From NCBI RefSeq assembly GCF_035690525.1, contig NZ_DASSKM010000169.1, forward strand, positions 1 to 6,123: DNA of 6,123 bases, read 5' to 3'. This stretch comes from Salinisphaera sp035690525. Lineage in GTDB: Bacteria; Pseudomonadota; Gammaproteobacteria; Nevskiales; Salinisphaeraceae. Shown here piece by piece: positions 1 through 4,666 of the stretch. Both the position numbers and the translations under genes were made by a program. Each line of letters opens with the position of its first letter. The first letter of the stretch is position 1. Under the pieces are notes generated by a model. That model saw only the letters and a program-made list of their open reading frames with translations, did not search any database and was not told the origin of the DNA.

Positions 1-174
1 GCCAAGACGCAGAGCGCCGGCCGCAGTCATTCTGCGGTCAAGCTCTGCAACGCCGGATGGCGCGATTTGGGGCCGCAACCCGAAGGGCCGGGGCCATTTT
101 GCCGCAATCCTGCGTTGCAGCGCGCTACGGTAGAATGACTATCGTACGCCCGCTGCGCCTTGTCTTGCACCAAA
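1..174. other. Upstream region of engB, no gene seen
   Basis: No convincing coding frame lies here. A short hairpin, CCGCAG (21-26) and CTGCGG (32-37) around a 5-base loop, has no T tract and is not a clear terminator. The 9-mer AGTCATTCT at 25-33 recurs inverted as AGAATGACT at 132-140. A -10-like hexamer TAGAAT sits at 131-136, about 39 bases before the preferred engB start, but no good -35 lies 16-18 bases before it. This may be the engB promoter, possibly shared with a divergent gene to the left of the window; that is inference. Confidence 0.4.
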
Positions 175-861
175 ATGGCCGCCGGCGCGGCGTCGAATGA
201 AACGGCAACAGGCCCTACCAGCCCGCTCGAACCGATGCCCGAACTCACCGCCCGCGATTTTCGAACCCTGCGCTTTTTGCTGTCGGCGCCGAAGCTGTCC
301 GCGCTGCCGCCGGCGAATCGGCCCGAGATCGCTTTCGCCGGCCGCTCCAACGCCGGCAAGTCGAGTGCGCTCAATACATTGTGCGAACAGGGCAACCTCG
401 CGCGCACCAGCAAGACGCCCGGCCGCACCCAGGCGATCAACTTCTTCGCCAATGAGCGCCTGCGGTTCGCCGACCTGCCCGGTTACGGCTTCGCCCGTGT
501 GCCACCGGCGATCAAGGCGCAATGGGCGGCGCTGATCGAGGGCTATCTGGCGCAACGCGAAACGCTGTCCGGGATCGTGCTGATCATGGACGCGCGCCGC
601 CCGCTGCTGGATTTCGACCGCCAGCTCATCGCATGGGGCGGCGCTTACGGCCTGGCCTTTCATCTCCTGCTGACCAAGGCCGACAAGCTCTCGCGCAACG
701 AACAACACAAGGCGCTTCGAACAACGCGCGCGGCGGTTGAAGGCGCGACCGCGCAACTGTTCTCCGCGACCAAGCGGATCGGCGTCGACGAGGCCCGAAC
801 CGCCATCTCGACGCTGCTGGCCGGCGACCTCGAAGATCCGGCGGAGCCGACGCCGGATTGA
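175..861 (+). CDS. engB: Ribosome biogenesis GTPase EngB/YihA/YsxC
   Basis: This is a TRAFAC-class GTPase of the EngB (YihA/YsxC) family, which in characterised bacteria is needed for late assembly of the large ribosomal subunit in the cytoplasm. All G motifs are visible, numbered from the ATG at 175: G1 GRSNAGKSS at 56-64, the G2 region TPGRTQ at 81-86, G3 DLPGYG at 100-105, G4 TKADKL at 167-172 and G5 SATKRIG at 197-203. Length is 228 aa against about 210 for E. coli YihA; the excess is a low-complexity N-terminus rich in Ala, Thr and Pro. The start is uncertain: an in-frame TTG at 160, the ATG at 175 and an ATG at 235 (closest to the E. coli start) are all possible, and none has a clear Shine-Dalgarno sequence. 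The gene converges on polA with 773 bases between the stop codons. The function is certain, the start is not. Confidence 0.96.
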   Translation: MAAGAASNETATGPTSPLEPMPELTARDFRTLRFLLSAPKLSALPPANRPEIAFAGRSNAGKSSALNTLCEQGNLARTSKTPGRTQAINFFANERLRFADLPGYGFARVPPAIKAQWAALIEGYLAQRETLSGIVLIMDARRPLLDFDRQLIAWGGAYGLAFHLLLTKADKLSRNEQHKALRTTRAAVEGATAQLFSATKRIGVDEARTAISTLLAGDLEDPAEPTPD

Positions 862-1002
862 GTCGCATCGGTAAAGCGTTTCCGTTAACAATCAGCACGT
901 TCGTCGATTCATACCGACCATTTATCGGCAAAACGGCGAAAGCCGTCGACGCCCGCGGGCGGTTATGCGATAAACGTAAGGCGAGGGACGCGCTCAGGGC
1001 AT
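862..1002. other. engB 3' flank, no gene seen
   Basis: No coding signal is seen. A small hairpin with stem ACGGC (933-937) / GCCGT (942-946) and loop GAAA has A-tract bases at 930-932 on its left, so on the - strand it resembles a weak terminator with a U4 tail. It could act as a fail-safe for the small RNA transcripts arriving from the right. No typical terminator for engB (hairpin followed by T on the + strand) is visible. The 9-mer CGCTCAGGG at 991-999 also occurs in all three conserved hairpins of the neighbouring array and may be a relic of a further unit. Confidence 0.3.
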
Positions 1003-1037
1003 AAAAAAGCCCCGGCGATCGGGGGAACCGTCGGGGC
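1003..1037 (-). terminator. Intrinsic terminator of sRNA copy C
   Basis: On the - strand, a stem beginning GCCCCG (1037-1032) and ending CGGGGC (1014-1009), with one A-C mismatch and further pairs inside, closes a C5-containing loop. It is followed by TTTTTT (1008-1003). Confidence 0.88.
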
Positions 1038-1100
1038 ATATCCGATTTGGGGAATCGGATCTAGCCGCTCAGGGAGAAAAGCGGGCAGGCGATGCCTGCA
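1003..1100 (-). ncRNA. Predicted sigma-E-type sRNA, copy C (engB-proximal)
   Basis: This is the third unit, about 98 nt and the most diverged. P1 is GCAGGC (1099-1094) with GCCUGC (1090-1085); relative to copies A and B an A-U pair has become G-C on both arms. P2 (1084-1065) is unchanged, with loop UUUCUCCCUG. P3 pairs AUCCGAUU (1060-1053) with AAUCGGAU (1047-1040); one G-C pair has become A-U, the stem is longer and the loop is cut to CCCCA. The terminator stem has one A-C mismatch. Kept pairing with changed bases argues for a working RNA rather than a decaying copy. The shortened P3 loop suggests its target range may differ from copies A and B; that is inference. Confidence 0.81.
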
Positions 1101-1105
1101 TGGAA

Positions 1106-1133
1106 GTAGACCGGGTCGATACGCTTAAGTTCC
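1106..1133 (-). promoter_or_regulatory. Sigma-E/AlgU-type promoter of sRNA copy C
   Basis: On the - strand, GGAACTT (1133-1127) is followed by 16 bases and TCTAC (1110-1106). The -35 is a full match to the sigma-E/AlgU consensus; the -10 departs from TCTGA at its last two bases. AT-rich sequence (AAAATTTTTT, 1144-1153) lies upstream, as in the other copies. Confidence 0.72.
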
Positions 1134-1176
1134 AAAATCGCTGAAAATTTTTTGGGGCGTCGGGCCGGGCGCCCAT

Positions 1177-1212
1177 AAAAAAGCCCCGACGGTCGGGGGA
1201 AACCGTCGGGGC
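1177..1212 (-). terminator. Intrinsic terminator of sRNA copy B
   Basis: On the - strand, GCCCCGACGGT (1212-1202) pairs perfectly with ACCGTCGGGGC (1193-1183) around a loop with C5, followed by TTTTTT (1182-1177). This is a textbook Rho-independent terminator. Confidence 0.92.
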
Positions 1213-1280
1213 GGATCCGGTCTTGGGGGGAACCGGATGGTTTACCGCTCAGGGAGAAAAGCGGGCAAGCTTTCGCTTAC
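1177..1280 (-). ncRNA. Predicted sigma-E-type sRNA, copy B (middle)
   Basis: This is the second unit, about 104 nt. P1 is GUAAGC (1280-1275) with GCUUGC (1270-1265) and a GNRA tetraloop GAAA; compared with copy A one C-G pair has become U-G, which keeps the stem. P2 (1264-1245) is identical to the other copies, with loop UUUCUCCCUG. P3 pairs AUCCGGU (1238-1232) with ACCGGAU (1221-1215) around a loop with C6. P4 is the terminator with C5 in its loop. From P2 through P4 it resembles copy A more than copy C: the same P3 loop and the same terminator stem core. Its promoter is the weakest match of the three at -35. No reading frame of interest is present. The role is inferred as for copy A. Confidence 0.83.
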
Positions 1281-1285
1281 AGGAA

Positions 1286-1313
1286 TAAGACTGTGGGTCG
1301 GGGAAAAAGTTTC
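1286..1313 (-). promoter_or_regulatory. Sigma-E/AlgU-type promoter of sRNA copy B
   Basis: On the - strand, GAAACTT (1313-1307) is followed by 16 bases and TCTTA (1290-1286). The -35 differs at one base from GGAACTT of copies A and C; spacing and -10 class are the same. An AT-rich inverted tract, TCGAAAA / TTTTCGA at 1321-1337, lies immediately upstream. Confidence 0.68.
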
Positions 1314-1370
1314 AAGCCGATCGAAAAAAATTTTCGAAGCCGGCGGGCGCGGCCTTGCGCGACGGCAGAT

Positions 1371-1409
1371 AAAAAGAAGCCCCGACGGCAGGGGGAGCGC
1401 CGTCGGGGC
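1371..1409 (-). terminator. Intrinsic terminator of sRNA copy A
   Basis: On the - strand an 11-bp GC-rich stem, GCCCCGACGGC (1409-1399) with GCCGTCGGGGC (1389-1379), closes a 9-base loop holding C5. It is followed by TTCTTTTT (1378-1371). The T tract exists only on the - strand, which fixes the direction of transcription. Confidence 0.9.
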
Positions 1410-1490
1410 AAACATTCCGGTTCTTGGGGGGAAACCGGATGGGGGGTTACCGCTCAGGGAGAAAAGCGGGCAAGCAACCATGTGCTTGCA
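1371..1490 (-). ncRNA. Predicted sigma-E-type sRNA, copy A (polA-proximal)
   Basis: This is the first unit downstream of polA, about 120 nt, bounded by a promoter and an intrinsic terminator. From the 5' end the RNA can fold into P1 (GCAAGC 1489-1484 with GCUUGC 1475-1470, one more A-U pair inside), P2 (CCGCU 1469-1465 with AGCGG 1454-1450, loop UUUCUCCCUG), P3 (UCCGGUU 1439-1433 with AACCGGA 1422-1416, C6 in the loop) and the terminator P4 with C5 in its loop. Copy A alone has another C6 run in the linker at 1446-1441, so it offers the most C tracts. It has no plausible reading frame. The position between polA and engB, in the polA direction, matches Spot 42 and ErsA. The likely role is Hfq-assisted pairing with mRNA ribosome binding sites; that is inference. 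The 5' end is placed from the -10 box and could be off by a few bases. Confidence 0.83.
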
Positions 1491-1495
1491 GGGAA

Positions 1496-1523
1496 TGAGA
1501 CCCGTGCCCATCCGGCAAGTTCC
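1496..1523 (-). promoter_or_regulatory. Sigma-E/AlgU-type promoter of sRNA copy A
   Basis: Read on the - strand, GGAACTT (1523-1517) is followed by 16 bases and TCTCA (1500-1496). This fits the known extracytoplasmic sigma-E/AlgU pattern GAACTT-N16/17-TCTGA. The 5' stem of the RNA begins 7 bases after the -10. AT-rich tracts at 1532-1557 (A7, then AAAATTTT) lie just upstream and could act as an UP element. Confidence 0.78.
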
Positions 1524-1560
1524 TAGCACCGACAAAAAAATTCGAGAAAATTTTCAAATG

Positions 1561-1634
1561 CCTGTTATTGCTTGAAATTCTCATCGGGCTTTGATCGGGA
1601 TTTTTTTAGGGGCCGGCGAAAAATCCGGTCTCGA
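1561..1634 (-). other. polA 3' flank, no clear terminator
   Basis: Between the polA stop codon and the first small RNA promoter there is no hairpin with a following T tract on the - strand. Only a weak CCGG/CCGG pairing around a T-rich loop is seen (about 1614-1627). polA transcripts may therefore run into sRNA copy A and end at its terminator, so copy A could also arise by processing of polA mRNA. This is inference. Confidence 0.35.
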
Positions 1635-4340
1635 TCAGTGGGCCTGTTGCCAATTGTCGGCAATGCCGGCCTCGGCCACGAGTGGCACCTTGAGTTCGGC
1701 CACTGTATTCATGCGCTGGGCGATCGCGACGCCCAGCCGCTCGGCTTCGCCGGCCGGCACTTCGAAAACGAGTTCGTCGTGCACCTGCATGATCATGCGG
1801 GCATCCTCGCCCGATTCGCGCAACCAGGCGTCGACCTCGATCATGGCTTTCTTGATCAGGTCGGCGGCGGTACCTTGCAACGGCGCATTGATCGCCGCGC
1901 GCTCGGCGCCTTGCCGCCGTGCGCCGTTGCGCGCGTTGATCTCCGGCAGGTAAAGCCGGCGTCCGAACAGGGTTTCGACATAGCCGTCGGCCTTGGCCGC
2001 GGCCCGCGTTTCTTCCATATAGCGATGCACGCCGGCGAAGCGCGCGAAGAACTTGTCGATATAGGCGCCGGCATCCTCGCGCGAAAGCTCGAGCTGTTTG
2101 GCGAGACCGTAGGCCGACATGCCGTACATCAGCCCGAAGTTGATCGCCTTGGCCGCCCGGCGTTGGTCGGGGGTGACCGCGTCGAGCGGCGTGTCGAACA
2201 CCTCGCCGGCGGTGGCCGTATGCACGTCGCGCTTTTCATTGAAGGCCGCCATGAGGCCCGGATCGCCCGACAGATGCGCCATGATGCGCAGTTCGATTTG
2301 CGAGTAGTCCACAGCCAGAATCTTGTAGCCCGGCGGCGCGATAAAGGCCTCGCGTATACGGCGCCCGGATTCGGTACGGATCGGAATGTTCTGCAGGTTG
2401 GGATCGGACGACGACAGCCGGCCGGTAGCGGCCACCGCCTGGTGATAACTGGTATGGATGCGCCCGGTGGCCGGGTTGATCAGGCTCGGCAGCTTGTCGG
2501 CATAGGTCGAACGCAGCTTGGACAATTCGCGCCAGGCCACGATATGCGCCGGCAGCGCGTGCCTGTCGGCCAGCTCGCGCAGCACATCCTCGGCGGTCGA
2601 CGGCGCGCCCTTCGGCGTCTTGCGGATCACCGGCAGTTCGAGCCGGTCGAACAGGATCTCCTTCAACTGCGCCGGCGAGCCTAGATTGAACTCGCCGCCG
2701 GCGGCCTCGTACGCCTGTTGTTCGATCTCGATCATGCGCTCGGCCATTTCGCCGGAAACCCGCTTCAATAGCTGATCGTCGACCAGCACTCCGTTGGCCT
2801 CGATCCGCGCCAACACCGGCATCAACGGCATTTCCACCGTTTCGTAAAGCGTTTTCAAACGACCGATCTCGCCAAGCCGCGCGTAGAGCAGACGATGGAG
2901 CTGCAAAGTGACGTCGGCGTCCTCGGCGGCATAGGGCGTGGCCACGTCCAGCGCCACTTGATTGAAGCCGACCTGTTTGGCGCCCTTACCGGCGACTTCC
3001 TCGAACTTCGTGGTCGTGCGCTCGAGATATTTCTGCGCCAGCGAATCCATGTCGTGACGCGTGGCCGTGCTGTCCAGGACGTAGGATTCGAGCATGGTGT
3101 CCCGACAAGCGCCGGCGATACGCACGTTGTAGCGCGCCAGCACGTTCAGATCGTACTTGATGTGCTGGCCGAGCTTGGGAATGTCGGGATTCTCCAGCAC
3201 GCCGCGCACACGATCGAGCACGGTATTCATCGGCAGTTGCGCCGGCGCGCCCAGATAGTTGTGGCCGACCGGCACGTACCAGGCCTCGCCCGGCTCAACC
3301 GCGAACGACAGGCCGACCAGATTGGAGGCCATCGCCGATAGCGAATCGGTCTCGGTATCCACGCAGATTAGTTCGGCGGCTTCGAGCCGAGCCACCATCG
3401 CGTCGAGCGCATCGGTGTCCAAAACCGTGTGGTAATGCGTTTCTGCGGGTGCGGCCGGCGTATCGCCGTTGGCGTCGGTGCCGGTCGGGGCGTCGAGCTC
3501 TTCCAGAAATTTATGGAACTGATAGCGGCGGAACAGCGCGGCCAGCGCGTCGGTATCGGGCGCGCGGCGAATCAGTTCATCCACGATGCCGGCCAGATCC
3601 AGCTCGGTTCGGATGGTGGCCAGGTCCTGATACAGCGGCAGATCGTCGAGCGCGGCGCGCAGGTTGTCGGCCACCTTGCCGCCGATCTCGCCGGCGTGCT
3701 CGATCACGCCGGCCAGGTCGCCGTACTGGATCAGCCATCGGGCGGCCGTTTTCGGGCCGACCTTGGCCACGCCGGGAATATTGTCCGAGGTATCGCCGAC
3801 CAGCGCCAGATAATCGGTGATCAGCTCGGGACCGACGCCGAACTTGTCGTGAACGCGCGCGATATCGGTTCGCTTGTTCTGCATGGTGTCGAGCAGCACC
3901 ACCCGGTCGTTGACCAACTGCGCCATGTCCTTGTCGCCGGTGACGATCACCACCGGGCCCGGCTCGCGCGCGGCCAGCGTGCCGATCACATCATCGGCCT
4001 CGACGCCGTCGACCTGCACGATCGGCAGGCCCATGGCGCGGATCACCTCGCGGATACCCTCGAACTGATCGGCCAGTTCGTCGGGCACCGGCGGCCGGTT
4101 GGCCTTGTACTCGGCAAACAACTCGTTACGAAAGGTCGGGCCGCGCGGGTCGAACACCACCACGATCCGGTCCGACTCGTACTCGCGCAGGAACTTGCGC
4201 AGCATGTTGGTCATGCCGTAGATCGCGCCGGTCGGCTGGCCCTCGGCGTTGGTCAACGGCGGCAGCACGTGAAACGCGCGATACAGCCAGGACGAGCCGT
4301 CGATGAGAATCAGGGGCCCTGAAGCTTTGGAATCGGACAT
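1635..4340 (-). CDS. polA: DNA polymerase I
   Basis: Complete 901-aa family A DNA polymerase, which fills gaps in excision repair and removes RNA primers from Okazaki fragments. Residues 1-285 form the 5' nuclease: D14 (LIDGSS), FDPRGPTFR at 63-71, E114/D116/D117, D136/D138 and the helix-hairpin-helix region around D183, D186 and VGPKTAARWL. A Pro/Ala/Thr-rich linker follows at 285-302. The 3'-5' exonuclease has D328 and E330 (DTET), D397, Y470 and D474, matching D355, E357, D424, Y497 and D501 of E. coli, so proofreading should be active. The polymerase carries motif A DYSQIELR (678-685), motif B with R727, K731, F735 and Y739, and motif C HDE (854-856). Length is slightly below the 928 aa of E. 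coli. The ATG at 4340 gives the standard N-terminus; no strong Shine-Dalgarno is seen. A TATTAT (4368-4363) could be its -10 but lacks a good -35. Confidence 0.98.
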   Translation of the reverse strand: MSDSKASGPLILIDGSSWLYRAFHVLPPLTNAEGQPTGAIYGMTNMLRKFLREYESDRIVVVFDPRGPTFRNELFAEYKANRPPVPDELADQFEGIREVIRAMGLPIVQVDGVEADDVIGTLAAREPGPVVIVTGDKDMAQLVNDRVVLLDTMQNKRTDIARVHDKFGVGPELITDYLALVGDTSDNIPGVAKVGPKTAARWLIQYGDLAGVIEHAGEIGGKVADNLRAALDDLPLYQDLATIRTELDLAGIVDELIRRAPDTDALAALFRRYQFHKFLEELDAPTGTDANGDTPAAPAETHYHTVLDTDALDAMVARLEAAELICVDTETDSLSAMASNLVGLSFAVEPGEAWYVPVGHNYLGAPAQLPMNTVLDRVRGVLENPDIPKLGQHIKYDLNVLARYNVRIAGACRDTMLESYVLDSTATRHDMDSLAQKYLERTTTKFEEVAGKGAKQVGFNQVALDVATPYAAEDADVTLQLHRLLYARLGEIGRLKTLYETVEMPLMPVLARIEANGVLVDDQLLKRVSGEMAERMIEIEQQAYEAAGGEFNLGSPAQLKEILFDRLELPVIRKTPKGAPSTAEDVLRELADRHALPAHIVAWRELSKLRSTYADKLPSLINPATGRIHTSYHQAVAATGRLSSSDPNLQNIPIRTESGRRIREAFIAPPGYKILAVDYSQIELRIMAHLSGDPGLMAAFNEKRDVHTATAGEVFDTPLDAVTPDQRRAAKAINFGLMYGMSAYGLAKQLELSREDAGAYIDKFFARFAGVHRYMEETRAAAKADGYVETLFGRRLYLPEINARNGARRQGAERAAINAPLQGTAADLIKKAMIEVDAWLRESGEDARMIMQVHDELVFEVPAGEAERLGVAIAQRMNTVAELKVPLVAEAGIADNWQQAH

Positions 4341-4497
4341 GGCAATCGCCGGAACAACAAAGATAATAGGGCGAACAGCTTACGAGCCGCGCCGGTTTCG
4401 GTCCATGCGCTATCGCCGCTGGCCCGGAACAGTACGCCCTGGGCCACACATCGAGCGACATGGTCTGCCGGCTCCTGAAGGCGCAATAGAAAGAACT

Positions 4498-4523
4498 CGT
4501 GTTCTGTCGATCGAGCAGACACG
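4498..4523. repeat. Imperfect inverted repeat upstream of hsdR
   Basis: CGTGT (4498-4502) and CTG (4504-4506) are mirrored by CAG (4516-4518) and ACACG (4519-4523) around a central CGATCG (4508-4513). The 26-base near-palindrome lies about 145 bases before the hsdR start. It could be an operator or chance. It is not a LexA box, because CTG and CAG are 9, not 10, bases apart. Confidence 0.3.
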
Positions 4524-4656
4524 CTGGATTATCGGCCGGAAGATTCGGATCCAAGAGCATTGGCCGGGCGAGTTCCTGTCGACTGTCATCGATGGCTCGA
4601 TACACCATGCGAAGCCGTCAGGCTCATGCGTTAGACTCGGGGTGCCAGGGGATACC

Positions 4657-4662
4657 GAGGGG
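4657..4662 (+). promoter_or_regulatory. Ribosome binding site supporting hsdR TTG start
   Basis: GAGGGG ends 4 bases before the TTG at 4667. The spacing is a little short, but neither upstream in-frame ATG (4592, 4607) has any comparable site. This site, together with the family-like N-terminus that begins there, decides the start. Confidence 0.5.
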
Positions 4663-4666
4663 CGGC

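Larger units (their letters stand above)
1003..1560 (-). repeat. Three tandem diverged sRNA units
   Basis: Three copies of a composite unit follow one another with the same polarity. Their invariant hairpins begin at 1065, 1245 and 1450, so the spacings are 180 and 205 bases. A 23-base stretch covering this hairpin (1065-1087, 1245-1267, 1450-1472) is identical in all three. Around it the copies differ in sequence but keep the order: AT tract, sigma-E-like promoter, variable stem, invariant hairpin, C-loop hairpin, terminator. This is the pattern expected of old tandem duplication of a whole transcription unit. It is not a CRISPR array (unit structure and spacing are wrong) nor a scattered REP element, since each copy carries its own promoter and terminator. 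Confidence 0.88.
4341..4666. other. Divergent polA-hsdR intergenic region
   Basis: These 326 bases separate divergent polA and hsdR. I see no tRNA, no terminator and no protein with family features. On the polA side a TATTAT (4368-4363, - strand) is a possible -10, without a clear -35. No convincing promoter for hsdR is seen. The hsdR frame stays open upstream of its start, back to about 4490, with in-frame ATGs at 4592 and 4607, but the residues encoded there look unlike the family N-terminus. By counting single lines, G+C falls from about 68% near 4381-4440 to about 53% at 4501-4560, which may mark the edge of an acquired segment. Confidence 0.45.

Noticed and set aside
139..891. 250-codon open frame on the - strand opposite engB
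   Set aside because: It covers the same bases as engB, which has all five G motifs; the antisense product has no recognisable features.
1009..1469. CsrB/RsmZ-like RNA on the + strand, since the hairpin loops read GGGA/GGGGGA there
   Set aside because: T tracts after the strong hairpins and the sigma-E-like promoters exist only on the - strand; on the + strand the hairpins have no terminator tail and no promoter was seen.
1003..1560. CRISPR array or REP/BIME element
   Set aside because: The units are 174-205 bases apart and internally complex, each with promoter, several hairpins and terminator; there are no short identical repeats with uniform spacers.
1237..1575. Open frames of about 80-110 codons in the repeat region on both strands
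   Set aside because: They run through the hairpins and terminators, have no recognisable protein features and differ between repeat copies without preserving a frame.
1598..1607. + strand terminator for engB at the T7 run near the polA stop
   Set aside because: No stable GC-rich stem precedes the T run on the + strand; the nearby GATCGGG/CATCGGG sequences are direct, not inverted, repeats.
1572..2684. 370-codon open frame on the + strand opposite polA
   Set aside because: It is an antisense shadow of a complete, well-conserved polA caused by high G+C; its residues (many His, Arg, Gly) resemble no family I know.
3429..4322. 297-codon open frame on the + strand opposite the polA 5' end
   Set aside because: Antisense shadow of the polA 5' nuclease and exonuclease regions.
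4504..4518. LexA/SOS box upstream of hsdR
   Set aside because: CTG and CAG are separated by 9 bases; the gammaproteobacterial box needs 10, and the centre is not the usual AT-rich sequence.
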